From assembly GCA_028290085.1 (NCBI GenBank), contig JAQGKN010000633.1, positions 1 through 8,483 of the forward strand: a stretch of 8,483 nt of DNA, given 5' to 3'. Below, piece after piece: positions 1-6,617 of the stretch (the stretch's first letter is position 1; each line of letters begins with the position of its first letter). Under the pieces are notes generated by a model. The model worked only from the letters and a program-made list of their open reading frames with translations, did no database searches and had not been told where the DNA came from. Made by a program: the position numbers and the translations under genes. This stretch comes from Hyphomicrobiales bacterium (lineage in GTDB: Bacteria; Pseudomonadota; Alphaproteobacteria; Rhizobiales; Beijerinckiaceae).

Positions 1-364
1 CCCGTTGCCGGGCCGGGAGACCATCGTGGTCACGCGCGATCCTGCCTTCGCGCGCGAAGGTGTGCTGGTTGCGGGCAATCTCGATACGGCGCTGGCTCTC
101 GCCGATGCGGCTGCGGCACGCTTGGGGGCCTCAGAGATCGTGATCGCAGGGGGCGGGGAGCTCTATGCCCAGACCATGGGGCAGGCGGACCGTCTGGAAT
201 TGACCGAGGTCGATCTGGCGCCAGAAGGCGATACATTGTTCCCCGAGGTGGACGCGAAATGCTGGCGAGAGATACGCCGCGAGTCGCATTCAGCTGATGC
301 GGGCGCGGGAAACGAAGCCGATTTTGCCTTCGTGACTTATGATCGTATCACAAACGTCGGGTAG
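1..364 (+). CDS. folA: Dihydrofolate reductase, C-terminal part (5' end outside window)
   Basis: The enzyme reduces dihydrofolate to tetrahydrofolate with NADPH in the cytoplasm and supplies folate cofactors for thymidylate, purine and Met/Gly synthesis. The visible frame has its first whole codon at base 2 and runs to the TAG at 362-364, about 120 residues, or roughly the last two thirds of a normal DHFR. It begins with PLPGRETIVVTRD, matching the conserved 'RPLPGR..IVVTR' segment. It then shows IVIAGGGELYAQ, the NADPH-binding 'IGGG.iY' loop, followed by LTEVDLAPEGDTLFPE, matching the 'LT.id....GDT.FP' strand of the family. A TTG at base 5 could be misread as a start, but homology continues upstream of it, so the gene is simply cut by the window edge. 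It is followed on the same strand by hflK after 111 bp. Identification is firm; only the length is unknown. Confidence 0.93.
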   Translation, partial: PLPGRETIVVTRDPAFAREGVLVAGNLDTALALADAAAARLGASEIVIAGGGELYAQTMGQADRLELTEVDLAPEGDTLFPEVDAKCWREIRRESHSADAGAGNEADFAFVTYDRITNVG

Positions 365-461
365 GCTCGTTGAAAAGCGCCACGCCCGTGCTTAGGTGAA
401 CCGTATGTGCGCCCCGATGATTTGCAGTCCCCGCGCGGACGGCGTCGGGACGTAAGGATAC

Positions 462-469
462 AGGAGAGG
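462..469 (+). promoter_or_regulatory. Ribosome binding site of hflK
   Basis: The purine-rich AGGAGAGG lies 6 bp upstream of the ATG at 476. It decides the start: the same frame is open back to 407, but no comparable site precedes the upstream GTG at 407. Confidence 0.75.
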
Positions 470-475
470 AAATTC

Positions 476-1606
476 ATGCCCTGGAGCAATCAGACCGGTG
501 GCGGTGGTCCCTGGAAGCCCGGCCCGAAGGGTCCCTGGGGTCAGGGTCCGTCCGGCGGCTCGACGCCCCCCGATCTCGAAGAGTTGCTGCGTCGCAGCCA
601 GGACAAGCTTCGGCAGATGATGCCTGGCGGCGCACTTGGCGGCCGCGGGATTCTCGTCTTCGGCGCGATCGCACTCGCGGCGTGGCTGTCGAGCGGCTTC
701 TACACGGTCGGCCCGAACGAGGTCGGCCTCAACATGGTCTTCGGCAAATACGAGAAGAAGACGACGCCGGGCCTGAATTACAACTGGCCCTATCCGATCG
801 GCGCTGTGAACAAACTGAAGGTCACAGACCGCAATTCGATCGAGATCGGCTTCGTATCGCGTGAAGATTCGCGCCGCTCCAGCGTGCAGACGCAGGTCGA
901 CAAGCCGGAAGAAAGCCTGATGCTCACCGGCGACGAGAATATCGCCGACGTGAAGTTCCGGGTGATCTGGCAGATCGATCCCGTGCGTCCCGAGGACTTC
1001 GCGTTCAACGTGCGTGAGCCGCGCGAGACCGTGAAGGCAGTTGCTGAAAGCGTCATGCGCGAAATCGTCGGACGTACGCCGATCCAGCGCATCCTCACGG
1101 CCGAACGTAAGGTCATCGAGCCCGCCGCTCAGGACCTGACGCAAAAGGTGCTGAACGACTATAAGGCCGGCGTGCTGATCCTTCAGGTGCAGCTGCTGTC
1201 CGTCGATCCGCCCGAGCAGGTCATCGCATCCTTCCGGGACGTGACGGCCGCGCAGCAGGATCTCGACCGCTTGCGCAACGAGGCCGAGGCCTATGCCAAT
1301 CGCGTGGTGCCGGAAGCGCGCGGTGATGCTGCGCGCATCGTGCAGGAAGCCGAAGGCTATCGCGAGCAGACGGTCAATCAGGCAAAGGGCCAGACGTCGC
1401 GTTTCGATCAGGTCTACCAGCAATATGTGAAGGCGCCCGAAGTGACGCGTGAGCGGCTCTATCTCGAAACCATGGAACGTGTGTTCGAGGGGTCGAACAA
1501 GGTGATCGTCGATCAGAACGGCGGCACCGGTGTCGTGCCTTATCTGCCGTTGCAGGGGCTTTCTAACCCGGCGCCTCCTGCTGCTGCGCAGGGAGGTGCA
1601 AAATGA
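476..1606 (+). CDS. hflK: FtsH protease modulator HflK (SPFH/Band 7 membrane protein)
   Basis: HflK forms a large membrane complex with HflC that surrounds and modulates the ATP-dependent FtsH protease in the inner membrane. The 376-residue product starts with a Gly/Pro/Trp-rich cytoplasmic segment (about residues 8-32, with PWKPGPKGPWGQ), typical of HflK. One membrane segment follows at about 57-76 (GILVFGAIALAAWLSSGFY). The SPFH domain begins with TVGPNEVGLNMVFGKY and extends to about residue 260. Then comes an Ala/Glu/Arg-rich helical, coiled-coil-like stretch (RNEAEAYANRVVPEARGDAA) and a Gly/Pro/Ala-rich tail. Topology should be N-in with the bulk in the periplasm. The start was set by the Shine-Dalgarno at 462-469; the in-frame extension to 407 adds 23 residues unlike the family. 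The stop overlaps the hflC start by 4 bp, indicating translational coupling. Confidence 0.95.
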   Translation: MPWSNQTGGGGPWKPGPKGPWGQGPSGGSTPPDLEELLRRSQDKLRQMMPGGALGGRGILVFGAIALAAWLSSGFYTVGPNEVGLNMVFGKYEKKTTPGLNYNWPYPIGAVNKLKVTDRNSIEIGFVSREDSRRSSVQTQVDKPEESLMLTGDENIADVKFRVIWQIDPVRPEDFAFNVREPRETVKAVAESVMREIVGRTPIQRILTAERKVIEPAAQDLTQKVLNDYKAGVLILQVQLLSVDPPEQVIASFRDVTAAQQDLDRLRNEAEAYANRVVPEARGDAARIVQEAEGYREQTVNQAKGQTSRFDQVYQQYVKAPEVTRERLYLETMERVFEGSNKVIVDQNGGTGVVPYLPLQGLSNPAPPAAAQGGAK

Positions 1607-2568
1607 GAAATCCGATCGGCGGCATGGCCGCACTCATCGTTCTCATCCTCCTGATCACCATCGGCTCGGGCGCGTTCTACACGGTCGGGCAGAATGAGCA
1701 GGCGCTTGTCTTGCGCCTCGGCGAACCGATTCCCGGCCGCGCTTTGGTTCCGACTCCCGGCCTTCACTACAAAATCCCGCTGATCGAGACCGTGACGCTG
1801 CTGGACAAGCGGATTCTCGATCTCGAGACCCCGAACCAGGAAGTTCTGGCGTCGGACAACAATCGCATCGAGGTGGATGCCTTCCTGCGCTATCGGATCG
1901 TCGATGCGCTGCGGTTCTATCAGACCGTCGGTACGACGCAGGGCGCCAACAACCAGCTCGGCACGGTGCTGAGTTCGGCTCTGCGCCGCGTGCTTGGCGA
2001 GGCCACGATGATCCAGATCATCCGGGAAGGGCGTTCTGCCCTGATGGTCAGCATCCGCGACCTCGTGAATGTGGAAGCGGCTCGACTGGGCGCCGAGGTG
2101 ATCGACGTGCGCATCCGCCGCGCCGATCTGCCGCGGCAGATCTCCGAGCGGGTGTTCAACCGCATGCAGACGGAACGTGCGCGTGAAGCCGCCGAGTTCC
2201 GTGCGCAGGGTGCCGAGCAGGCGCAGAAGATCCGAGCAAAAGCGGATCGCGATGTGGTGGTGCTTCGCGCTGAAGCCCAGCGCACGGCCGACCAGACGCG
2301 CGGCGAGGGTGACGGCGAAAGAAACCGCATTTTCGCCGAGGCCTATAATCAAGACCCTAATTTCTTCGCATTTTACAGGTCCATGCAAGCCTACGAGACC
2401 GGATTGAAATCGGGCGACACCCGCATGATCCTCAGCCCGACCTCGGACTTCTTCCGCTTCTTCGGCCAGCCCAGCGGCATTCGTCCGCAGGCCGGACCCA
2501 GCGGCTCCAGCGATGTTCCGCGTACGGGGCCGCAGGCGCTGAACAAGGGTACGGCCAAGGTCGAGTGA
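1603..2568 (+). CDS. hflC: FtsH protease modulator HflC (SPFH/Band 7 membrane protein)
   Basis: HflC is the partner of HflK in the periplasm-facing SPFH complex that controls access of membrane substrates to FtsH. The 321-residue product has a membrane anchor at about residues 7-25 (GMAALIVLILLITIGSGAF). The typical HflC entry into the SPFH domain follows: YTVGQNEQALVLRLGEPI. A helical region rich in Ala, Glu and Arg contains the hallmark EAAEFRAQGAEQAQKIRAKA. After it comes FAEAYNQDPNFFAFYRSMQAY, a very conserved HflC stretch, and then LSPTSDFFRFF. The last 35 or so residues are a low-complexity Pro/Gly/Ser tail. The ATG at 1603 overlaps the hflK stop (ATGA) and has GGGAGG at 1591-1596, so the two are made in a coupled way at similar levels, as expected for a hetero-oligomer. 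Confidence 0.96.
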   Translation: MRNPIGGMAALIVLILLITIGSGAFYTVGQNEQALVLRLGEPIPGRALVPTPGLHYKIPLIETVTLLDKRILDLETPNQEVLASDNNRIEVDAFLRYRIVDALRFYQTVGTTQGANNQLGTVLSSALRRVLGEATMIQIIREGRSALMVSIRDLVNVEAARLGAEVIDVRIRRADLPRQISERVFNRMQTERAREAAEFRAQGAEQAQKIRAKADRDVVVLRAEAQRTADQTRGEGDGERNRIFAEAYNQDPNFFAFYRSMQAYETGLKSGDTRMILSPTSDFFRFFGQPSGIRPQAGPSGSSDVPRTGPQALNKGTAKVE

Positions 2569-2599
2569 CGCGGCAGGAGTGGGTGCCGCTAACAATCGC

Positions 2600-2623
2600 G
2601 TGACGGGCCTGCTTGCCCGTCAC
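2600..2623 (+). other. Perfect 9-bp stem-loop between hflC and degP
   Basis: GTGACGGGC (2600-2608) and GCCCGTCAC (2615-2623) are exact reverse complements around the 6-nt loop CTGCTT. No T-run follows (ATCGCGAT comes next), so it does not look like a classical intrinsic terminator. It sits 32 bp after the hflC stop and 72 bp before the degP start. It may be an mRNA processing or stabilising hairpin, a leaky attenuator, or an operator. The rest of the 126-bp gap shows no ORF and no convincing promoter. Confidence 0.6.
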
Positions 2624-2680
2624 ATCGCGATCAAGAATCTCGTAAGGTGTTCGCATTGATATCTGCCCGCCGCAGCTACT

Positions 2681-2685
2681 GGAGG
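2681..2685 (+). promoter_or_regulatory. Ribosome binding site of the DegP-family protease gene
   Basis: GGAGG lies 9 bp before the ATG at 2695 and supports that start over the in-frame upstream codon at 2647, which has no such site and would place extra charged residues before the signal peptide. Confidence 0.75.
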
Positions 2686-2694
2686 AAGGCCCCT

Positions 2695-4254
2695 ATGGGT
2701 GTCCGCTCGATCATGATTTCAGATCTTTCCCGCAAGGGTTTTGCCGCGCGTTCGGCAACGGTTGCGCTTGCCATCGGGCTGGCTTTTGCGCCGGTTGCCG
2801 TCCCTATGGCACATGCCCGCGGCGCTCCTGACAGCTTCGCCGATCTCGCCGAGAACGTGAGTTCGGCAGTCGTGAACATCTCGGCCTCGCAAACGGTCGA
2901 GGACAAGCGGGTGGGTGTGCCCAACCTGCCGCCTGGCACACCTTTTGACGATCTGTTCGAGGAGTTCTTCAAGCGTCGTCAGGGGCAGGGTGGCCCGCAG
3001 GGTCAGCAAGGACAGCAGGGACAGAACGATGATGGTCCGCGCCAGCAAGGGCCGCGCTCGCGTCGCTCCAGCTCGCTGGGGTCGGGTTTCGTCGTCGACT
3101 CCTCCGGCATCGTGATCACCAATAATCACGTCATCGCCGATGCGAACGACATCACCGTGATCTTCACGGACGGCCAGAAGCTGAAGGCCGAGATCATCGG
3201 CAAGGACGCCAAGGTCGATATCGCGGTTCTGCGCGTGAAGCCCGACAAGCCGCTCAAGGCGGTGAAGTTCGGTGACAGTGAAAAGATGCGCGTCGGCGAA
3301 TGGGTGATGGCGGTCGGCAACCCCTTCGGGCTCGGTGGCACCGTGACCGCAGGCATCGTGTCGGCACGCAATCGCAACATCGATAGCGGACCTTACGACA
3401 ATTACATCCAGACGGATGCATCCATCAACAAGGGCAATTCCGGCGGACCGCTGTTCAATATGGACGGTGACGTCATCGGCGTGAACACGGCGATCCTGTC
3501 GCCATCAGGTGGCTCGGTCGGCATTGGCTTCGCCACGCCCTCGGCAACGGTTCAGCCAATCATCGACCAGCTGACGCAGTTCGGCGAGACCCGCCGCGGC
3601 TGGCTCGGCGTGCGAATCCAGAACGTCGACGATGCCATTGCGGAATCGCTGAAGCTCGGCTCGACCCGTGGTGCGCTCGTTGCCGTTGTCGATGACAAGG
3701 GCCCCGGCAAGCCGGCCGGATTGAAGGCTGGCGACGTCATCCTGAAATTCGACGGCCGCGACGTGAAAGAGTCTCGCGACTTGCCGAAGCTCGTTGCGTC
3801 CACGCCGGTCGGCAAGGCTGTGACCGTCACCGTGATGCGTGACGGCAAGGAAGTGCCGCTCAGCGTGACGCTGGGTCGTCTCGAGGATAGCGAGAAGCAG
3901 GCATCGCTCGATACGAAGGCCAAGCCCGACGAGGCCAAGCCGAACGCCAATGTCGTTCAGCGCGCGCTGGGCATGGAGTTCTCCAGCCTCGATCCCGACG
4001 CACGCAAGCGTTTCAGCATCAAGGAGAGCGTGAAGGGCGTCGTAGTCACCACCGTCGATCCGAGTTCGACGGCTGCCGAAAAGCGCATCTCGCCTGGCGA
4101 CACGATCGTCGAGATCAACCAGGAAGCGGTGAGCAAGCCCGGTGATGTCGCGACCAAGACCAAGGCGCTGAAGGAGTCCGGCCGCAAGTCGGCTCTGTTC
4201 CTCGTCGCAAATCCGCAGGGTGAAGTGCGCTTCGTCGCGCTTGCTCTGGACTAA
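2695..4254 (+). CDS. degP: Periplasmic Do/DegP-family serine endoprotease with two PDZ domains
   Basis: This protease/chaperone degrades misfolded envelope proteins in the periplasm. The 519-residue product starts with a signal peptide: basic residues to about 19, a hydrophobic core ATVALAIGLAFAPVAVP, and a probable cleavage site after AHA at residue 41. The trypsin-like domain carries the catalytic triad His145 (TNNHVIAD), Asp175 (KVDIAVLRV) and Ser249 (NKGNSGGPLF), spaced as in E. coli DegP. A Gln/Gly-rich low-complexity loop at about residues 96-124 sits where DegP has its long LA loop. PDZ1 spans about 302-395 (GWLGVRIQ, then AGLKAGDVILKFDG) and PDZ2 about 424-516 (ISPGDTIVEINQ). Length and architecture fit DegP, DegQ or MucD, and the choice among these names is uncertain. 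It lies downstream of hflKC, so the block gathers envelope quality-control functions, and it is closed by a strong terminator. Confidence 0.92.
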   Translation: MGVRSIMISDLSRKGFAARSATVALAIGLAFAPVAVPMAHARGAPDSFADLAENVSSAVVNISASQTVEDKRVGVPNLPPGTPFDDLFEEFFKRRQGQGGPQGQQGQQGQNDDGPRQQGPRSRRSSSLGSGFVVDSSGIVITNNHVIADANDITVIFTDGQKLKAEIIGKDAKVDIAVLRVKPDKPLKAVKFGDSEKMRVGEWVMAVGNPFGLGGTVTAGIVSARNRNIDSGPYDNYIQTDASINKGNSGGPLFNMDGDVIGVNTAILSPSGGSVGIGFATPSATVQPIIDQLTQFGETRRGWLGVRIQNVDDAIAESLKLGSTRGALVAVVDDKGPGKPAGLKAGDVILKFDGRDVKESRDLPKLVASTPVGKAVTVTVMRDGKEVPLSVTLGRLEDSEKQASLDTKAKPDEAKPNANVVQRALGMEFSSLDPDARKRFSIKESVKGVVVTTVDPSSTAAEKRISPGDTIVEINQEAVSKPGDVATKTKALKESGRKSALFLVANPQGEVRFVALALD

Positions 4255-4264
4255 GGTTCAGATT

Positions 4265-4294
4265 CAACTTTAGGTTGTTACAACCTTGAAGTTG
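4265..4294. repeat. Imperfect inverted repeat just after the degP stop
   Basis: CAACTT (4265-4270) pairs with AAGTTG (4289-4294), and inside it AGGTTG (4272-4277) pairs with CAACCT (4281-4286) around the loop TTA, leaving only a small internal bulge. It starts 10 bp after the degP stop and ends at the base before the terminator stem. Its AT-rich content differs from its surroundings. It may stabilise the 3' end of the degP message or be a binding site; no function is demonstrated. Confidence 0.55.
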
Positions 4295-4335
4295 CGCCCT
4301 CTTCCCGACACGCGGGAAGAGGGCGTTTCTGTTTT
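4295..4335 (+). terminator. Strong intrinsic terminator after degP
   Basis: CGCCCTCTTCCCG (4295-4307) pairs perfectly over 13 bp with CGGGAAGAGGGCG (4313-4325) around the 5-nt loop ACACG. The T-rich run TTTCTGTTTT follows at 4326-4335. It ends transcription from the + strand 41 bp after the degP stop. On the - strand the hairpin is not followed by a T-run, so it is not an obvious terminator for the convergent serB, although the stem could still slow polymerase. Confidence 0.93.
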
Positions 4336-4348
4336 AGCAGCGTTCGTT

Positions 4349-5248
<900 letters not shown>

Positions 5249-5268
5249 GTCTGAGAAGTCTCTTCTAC

Positions 5269-5272
5269 GGAG
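5269..5272 (+). promoter_or_regulatory. Ribosome binding site that favours a GTG start for miaA
   Basis: GGAG lies 7 bp before the GTG at 5280. The alternative ATG at 5247 has no purine-rich site in front of it, so the GTG is preferred. Confidence 0.6.
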
Positions 5273-5279
5273 TGTCTTT

Positions 5280-6257
5280 GTGAAGCCCAATGGCCTGTTT
5301 GCCCTTCTCATCGCAGGACCGACGGCCAGCGGCAAGTCCGCACTGGCCATCCGTCTCGCGCAGGAGCTGGGCGGCCTCGTCGTCAATGCCGACTCGATGC
5401 AAGTCTACCGCGACCTGCGGATCATTACGGCTCGCCCCACACTGGAAGAGGAGGCGATGGTTCCGCATCGCCTGTTCGGGCATGTGGACGGTGCCGTGAA
5501 TTACTCGGTCGGCAAATGGGTCGAGGACGCCAAGCGCCAAGTGGCTGAAATCACCGCGTCGGGACGGCTGCCGATCTTCGCGGGCGGCACGGGCATGTAT
5601 TTCAAGGCGCTGCTGCGTGGGCTCTCGGAGATTCCGGCTGTGCCGGATACCGTGCGGGCAGAGGTTCGGGCTTCTGCTGAAGGAGCCAGCCCCGGTGAGT
5701 TGCACGCGCGGCTCGCCACCTCCGATCCGCTCACCGCAGCGCGGCTACGGCCGACCGATCCCCAGCGCATCCTGCGCGCGCTCGAGGTTTTCGCCGCCAC
5801 TGGCCAGCCATTGGCCTCCTTCCATGAGAGCCGCAGTGCGCCGATTCTGGATCCGGCGCGCTGCCTCGCGTTCTTTCTGGCGCCCGAGCGGGCCTTGGTG
5901 ACCGACCGCATCGACCGGCGTTTCGAGACGATGATGGAGCATGGGGCGTTGGACGAGGTCGAACGTCTCGCCGCGCGCGGGCTCGACCCCGCCTTGCCGG
6001 TGATGCGGGCGCATGGCGTGCCGGGGCTGATCGCGTATCTGCGGGGTGAGGAGACGCTGGCGGAGGCAATTGCGCGCGGACAGCGGGACACGCGGGCCTA
6101 TGCCAAGCGGCAGTTCACCTTCATCAGGCACCAGCTGCCGGAGTTCCGCATGGTCGCGCCGGACGGGGCGTGGGAGGCTGTGCGGGGGGCGGTTTCGGAT
6201 CACCACGCTGCAACCCTTCACCCAGAGGGAGAAGGCGGCCGTGAAACGGCCGGATGA
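5280..6257 (+). CDS. miaA: tRNA dimethylallyltransferase (tRNA isopentenyltransferase) MiaA
   Basis: MiaA transfers a dimethylallyl group from DMAPP to N6 of A37 in tRNAs reading codons that start with U, improving codon-anticodon pairing. The 325-residue product has the P-loop GPTASGKS (13-20). [11 protein letters not shown] follows, with the conserved Asp38 and Gln41, then [16 protein letters not shown] at about 100-115. The C-terminal tRNA-binding part ends in [15 protein letters not shown]. The GTG start is chosen from the GGAG at 5269; starting at ATG 5247 would give 336 residues and overlap the serB start codon. The last 14 codons and the stop lie in a palindromic repeat element, so the tail [13 protein letters not shown] is repeat-derived rather than family sequence. 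It reads divergently from serB and away from it, toward the ilv operon, which has its own promoter. Confidence 0.95.
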   Translation: MKPNGLFALLIAGPTASGKSALAIRLAQELGGLVVNADSMQVYRDLRIITARPTLEEEAMVPHRLFGHVDGAVNYSVGKWVEDAKRQVAEITASGRLPIFAGGTGMYFKALLRGLSEIPAVPDTVRAEVRASAEGASPGELHARLATSDPLTAARLRPTDPQRILRALEVFAATGQPLASFHESRSAPILDPARCLAFFLAPERALVTDRIDRRFETMMEHGALDEVERLAARGLDPALPVMRAHGVPGLIAYLRGEETLAEAIARGQRDTRAYAKRQFTFIRHQLPEFRMVAPDGAWEAVRGAVSDHHAATLHPEGEGGRETAG

Positions 6258-6261
6258 GGGG
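6214..6261 (-). repeat. Palindromic intergenic-type repeat, copy 1 (overlaps 3' end of miaA)
   Basis: The unit contains two hairpins: CCTTCACCC/GGGAGAAGG (one A-A mismatch, loop AGA) and CGGCCGT/ACGGCCG (loop GAA). It ends in GATGAGGGG. Read on the - strand it begins CCCCTCATC and continues to a TTCTCCC-type hairpin. This is the layout of the abundant short palindromic repeats of rhizobial genomes (RIME-like families), assigned from memory without a search. It carries the last 14 miaA codons and the stop codon. Confidence 0.7.
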
Positions 6262-6289
6262 ATACTGCCTCTCAAGAGAAATATTGTAG

Positions 6290-6340
6290 CCCCTCATCAG
6301 TCGGCTCCGCCGACAGCTTCTCCCACCGGGAGAAGCAGGG
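6290..6340 (+). repeat. Palindromic intergenic-type repeat, copy 2 (inverted relative to copy 1)
   Basis: It starts with CCCCTCATC, the exact reverse complement of the end of copy 1. The hairpin GTCGGC/GCCGAC (loop TCC) follows, then a perfect 8-bp hairpin CTTCTCCC/GGGAGAAG (loop ACC). Copies 1 and 2 flank a 28-bp AT-richer spacer (6262-6289) and together form a mirror-symmetric composite of about 127 bp. In RNA it could fold into one large structure and shield the ilv promoter from miaA read-through, which is inference. Confidence 0.7.
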
Positions 6341-6388
6341 CAGCATTGTTCGCCGCCGCCGGCTTGCGCGTTGTCATACGCTCCCCGC

Positions 6389-6417
6389 TTGACGTCACCC
6401 GCCGCAAACCCTAATGT
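6389..6417 (+). promoter_or_regulatory. Sigma70-type promoter of the ilv operon
   Basis: The -35 element TTGACG (6389-6394) and the -10 element TAATGT (6412-6417) are separated by exactly 17 bp. Transcription would start near 6424, about 10 nt before the leader-peptide Shine-Dalgarno, which is the compact arrangement expected for an attenuated biosynthetic operon. It is the best promoter match seen in the window. Confidence 0.75.
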
Positions 6418-6444
6418 CGCCACCGATCAACCGGAGATGCGCAC

Positions 6445-6495
6445 GTGCGCCAGATGCTTATCGTAACCACCGCGCCAGAGACAGGACGGGCCTAG
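6445..6495 (+). CDS. ilv operon leader peptide (16 aa, attenuation control)
   Basis: A GTG start at 6445, 8 bp after GGAG (6433-6436), opens a 16-codon frame reading (M)RQMLIVTTAPETGRA and ending at TAG 6493-6495. The consecutive Leu (CTT), Ile (ATC) and Val (GTA) codons at 6457-6465, followed by two Thr codons, are the end products or precursors of the pathway encoded downstream. Ribosome stalling at these codons under branched-chain amino acid shortage would choose between RNA folds. The stop codon lies inside the proposed antiterminator arm, as classical attenuation requires. An internal ATG at 6454 is an alternative start but is not as well spaced from the Shine-Dalgarno. The peptide itself probably has no function beyond regulation. 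Confidence 0.75.
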   Translation: MRQMLIVTTAPETGRA

Positions 6496-6550
6496 GGCCT
6501 GCTCTCCTGACGATGGCGCATACCGAGGCCCCCTAGCGGGCCTTTTTTAT
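6472..6550 (+). promoter_or_regulatory. Transcription attenuator of the ilv operon (pause, antiterminator and terminator folds)
   Basis: Mutually exclusive hairpins are visible. The first fold pairs GCGCCA (6472-6477) with TGGCGC (6514-6519) and CAGGA (6482-6486) with TCCTG (6505-6509). The antiterminator pairs CTAGGGCCT (6492-6500) with 6526-6536, leaving a CC bulge. The terminator (6526-6543) uses that same 6526-6531 arm. A ribosome stalled on the Leu-Ile-Val codons would break the first fold and free 6488-6500 for the antiterminator; a ribosome reaching the stop codon would cover 6488-6500 and let the terminator form. Attenuation of ilv operons in alphaproteobacteria is established; the details here are read from sequence only. 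Confidence 0.75.
6526..6548 (+). terminator. Attenuator terminator upstream of the acetolactate synthase gene
   Basis: AGGCCC (6526-6531) pairs with GGGCCT (6538-6543) around the loop CCTAGC, and six T residues occupy 6543-6548. It is located between the leader peptide and the structural gene, 70 bp before the start codon, so it must be conditional. Confidence 0.85.
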
Positions 6551-6617
6551 TGCCCAAATTTCCCCAAAAGCGCAGAAGACCTCAAAGCGAAGACCCTGCC
6601 GGAACGGAGACGATGCA

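Noticed and set aside
370..398. Possible promoter for hflK (TTGAAA with a weak -10 near 392-398)
   Set aside because: The -35 is fair, but the -10 candidates (TTAGGT, TAGGTG) match at only two positions, so it is not better than chance. The 111-bp folA-hflK gap otherwise shows only the Shine-Dalgarno.
392..1633. Long - strand open frame (413 codons) opposite hflK
   Set aside because: It mirrors the third-position GC bias of hflK, is rich in His, Arg and Leu as antisense shadows are, and matches no family I know. hflK on the + strand is unambiguous.
1540..2595. Long - strand open frame (351 codons) opposite hflC
   Set aside because: It is a shadow of hflC with antisense-type composition and overlaps the neighbouring shadow of hflK.
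5249..5310. Possible serB promoter on the - strand (TTGGGC, 17 bp, TAGAAG)
   Set aside because: The spacing is right, but the -35 has only three matching bases, so it is too weak to list as a feature.
6437..6466. Alternative leader ORF from the ATG at 6437 (MRTCARCLS)
   Set aside because: The GGAG abuts this ATG with no spacing, and the peptide lacks the Leu-Ile-Val cluster; the GTG at 6445 is correctly spaced and has it.
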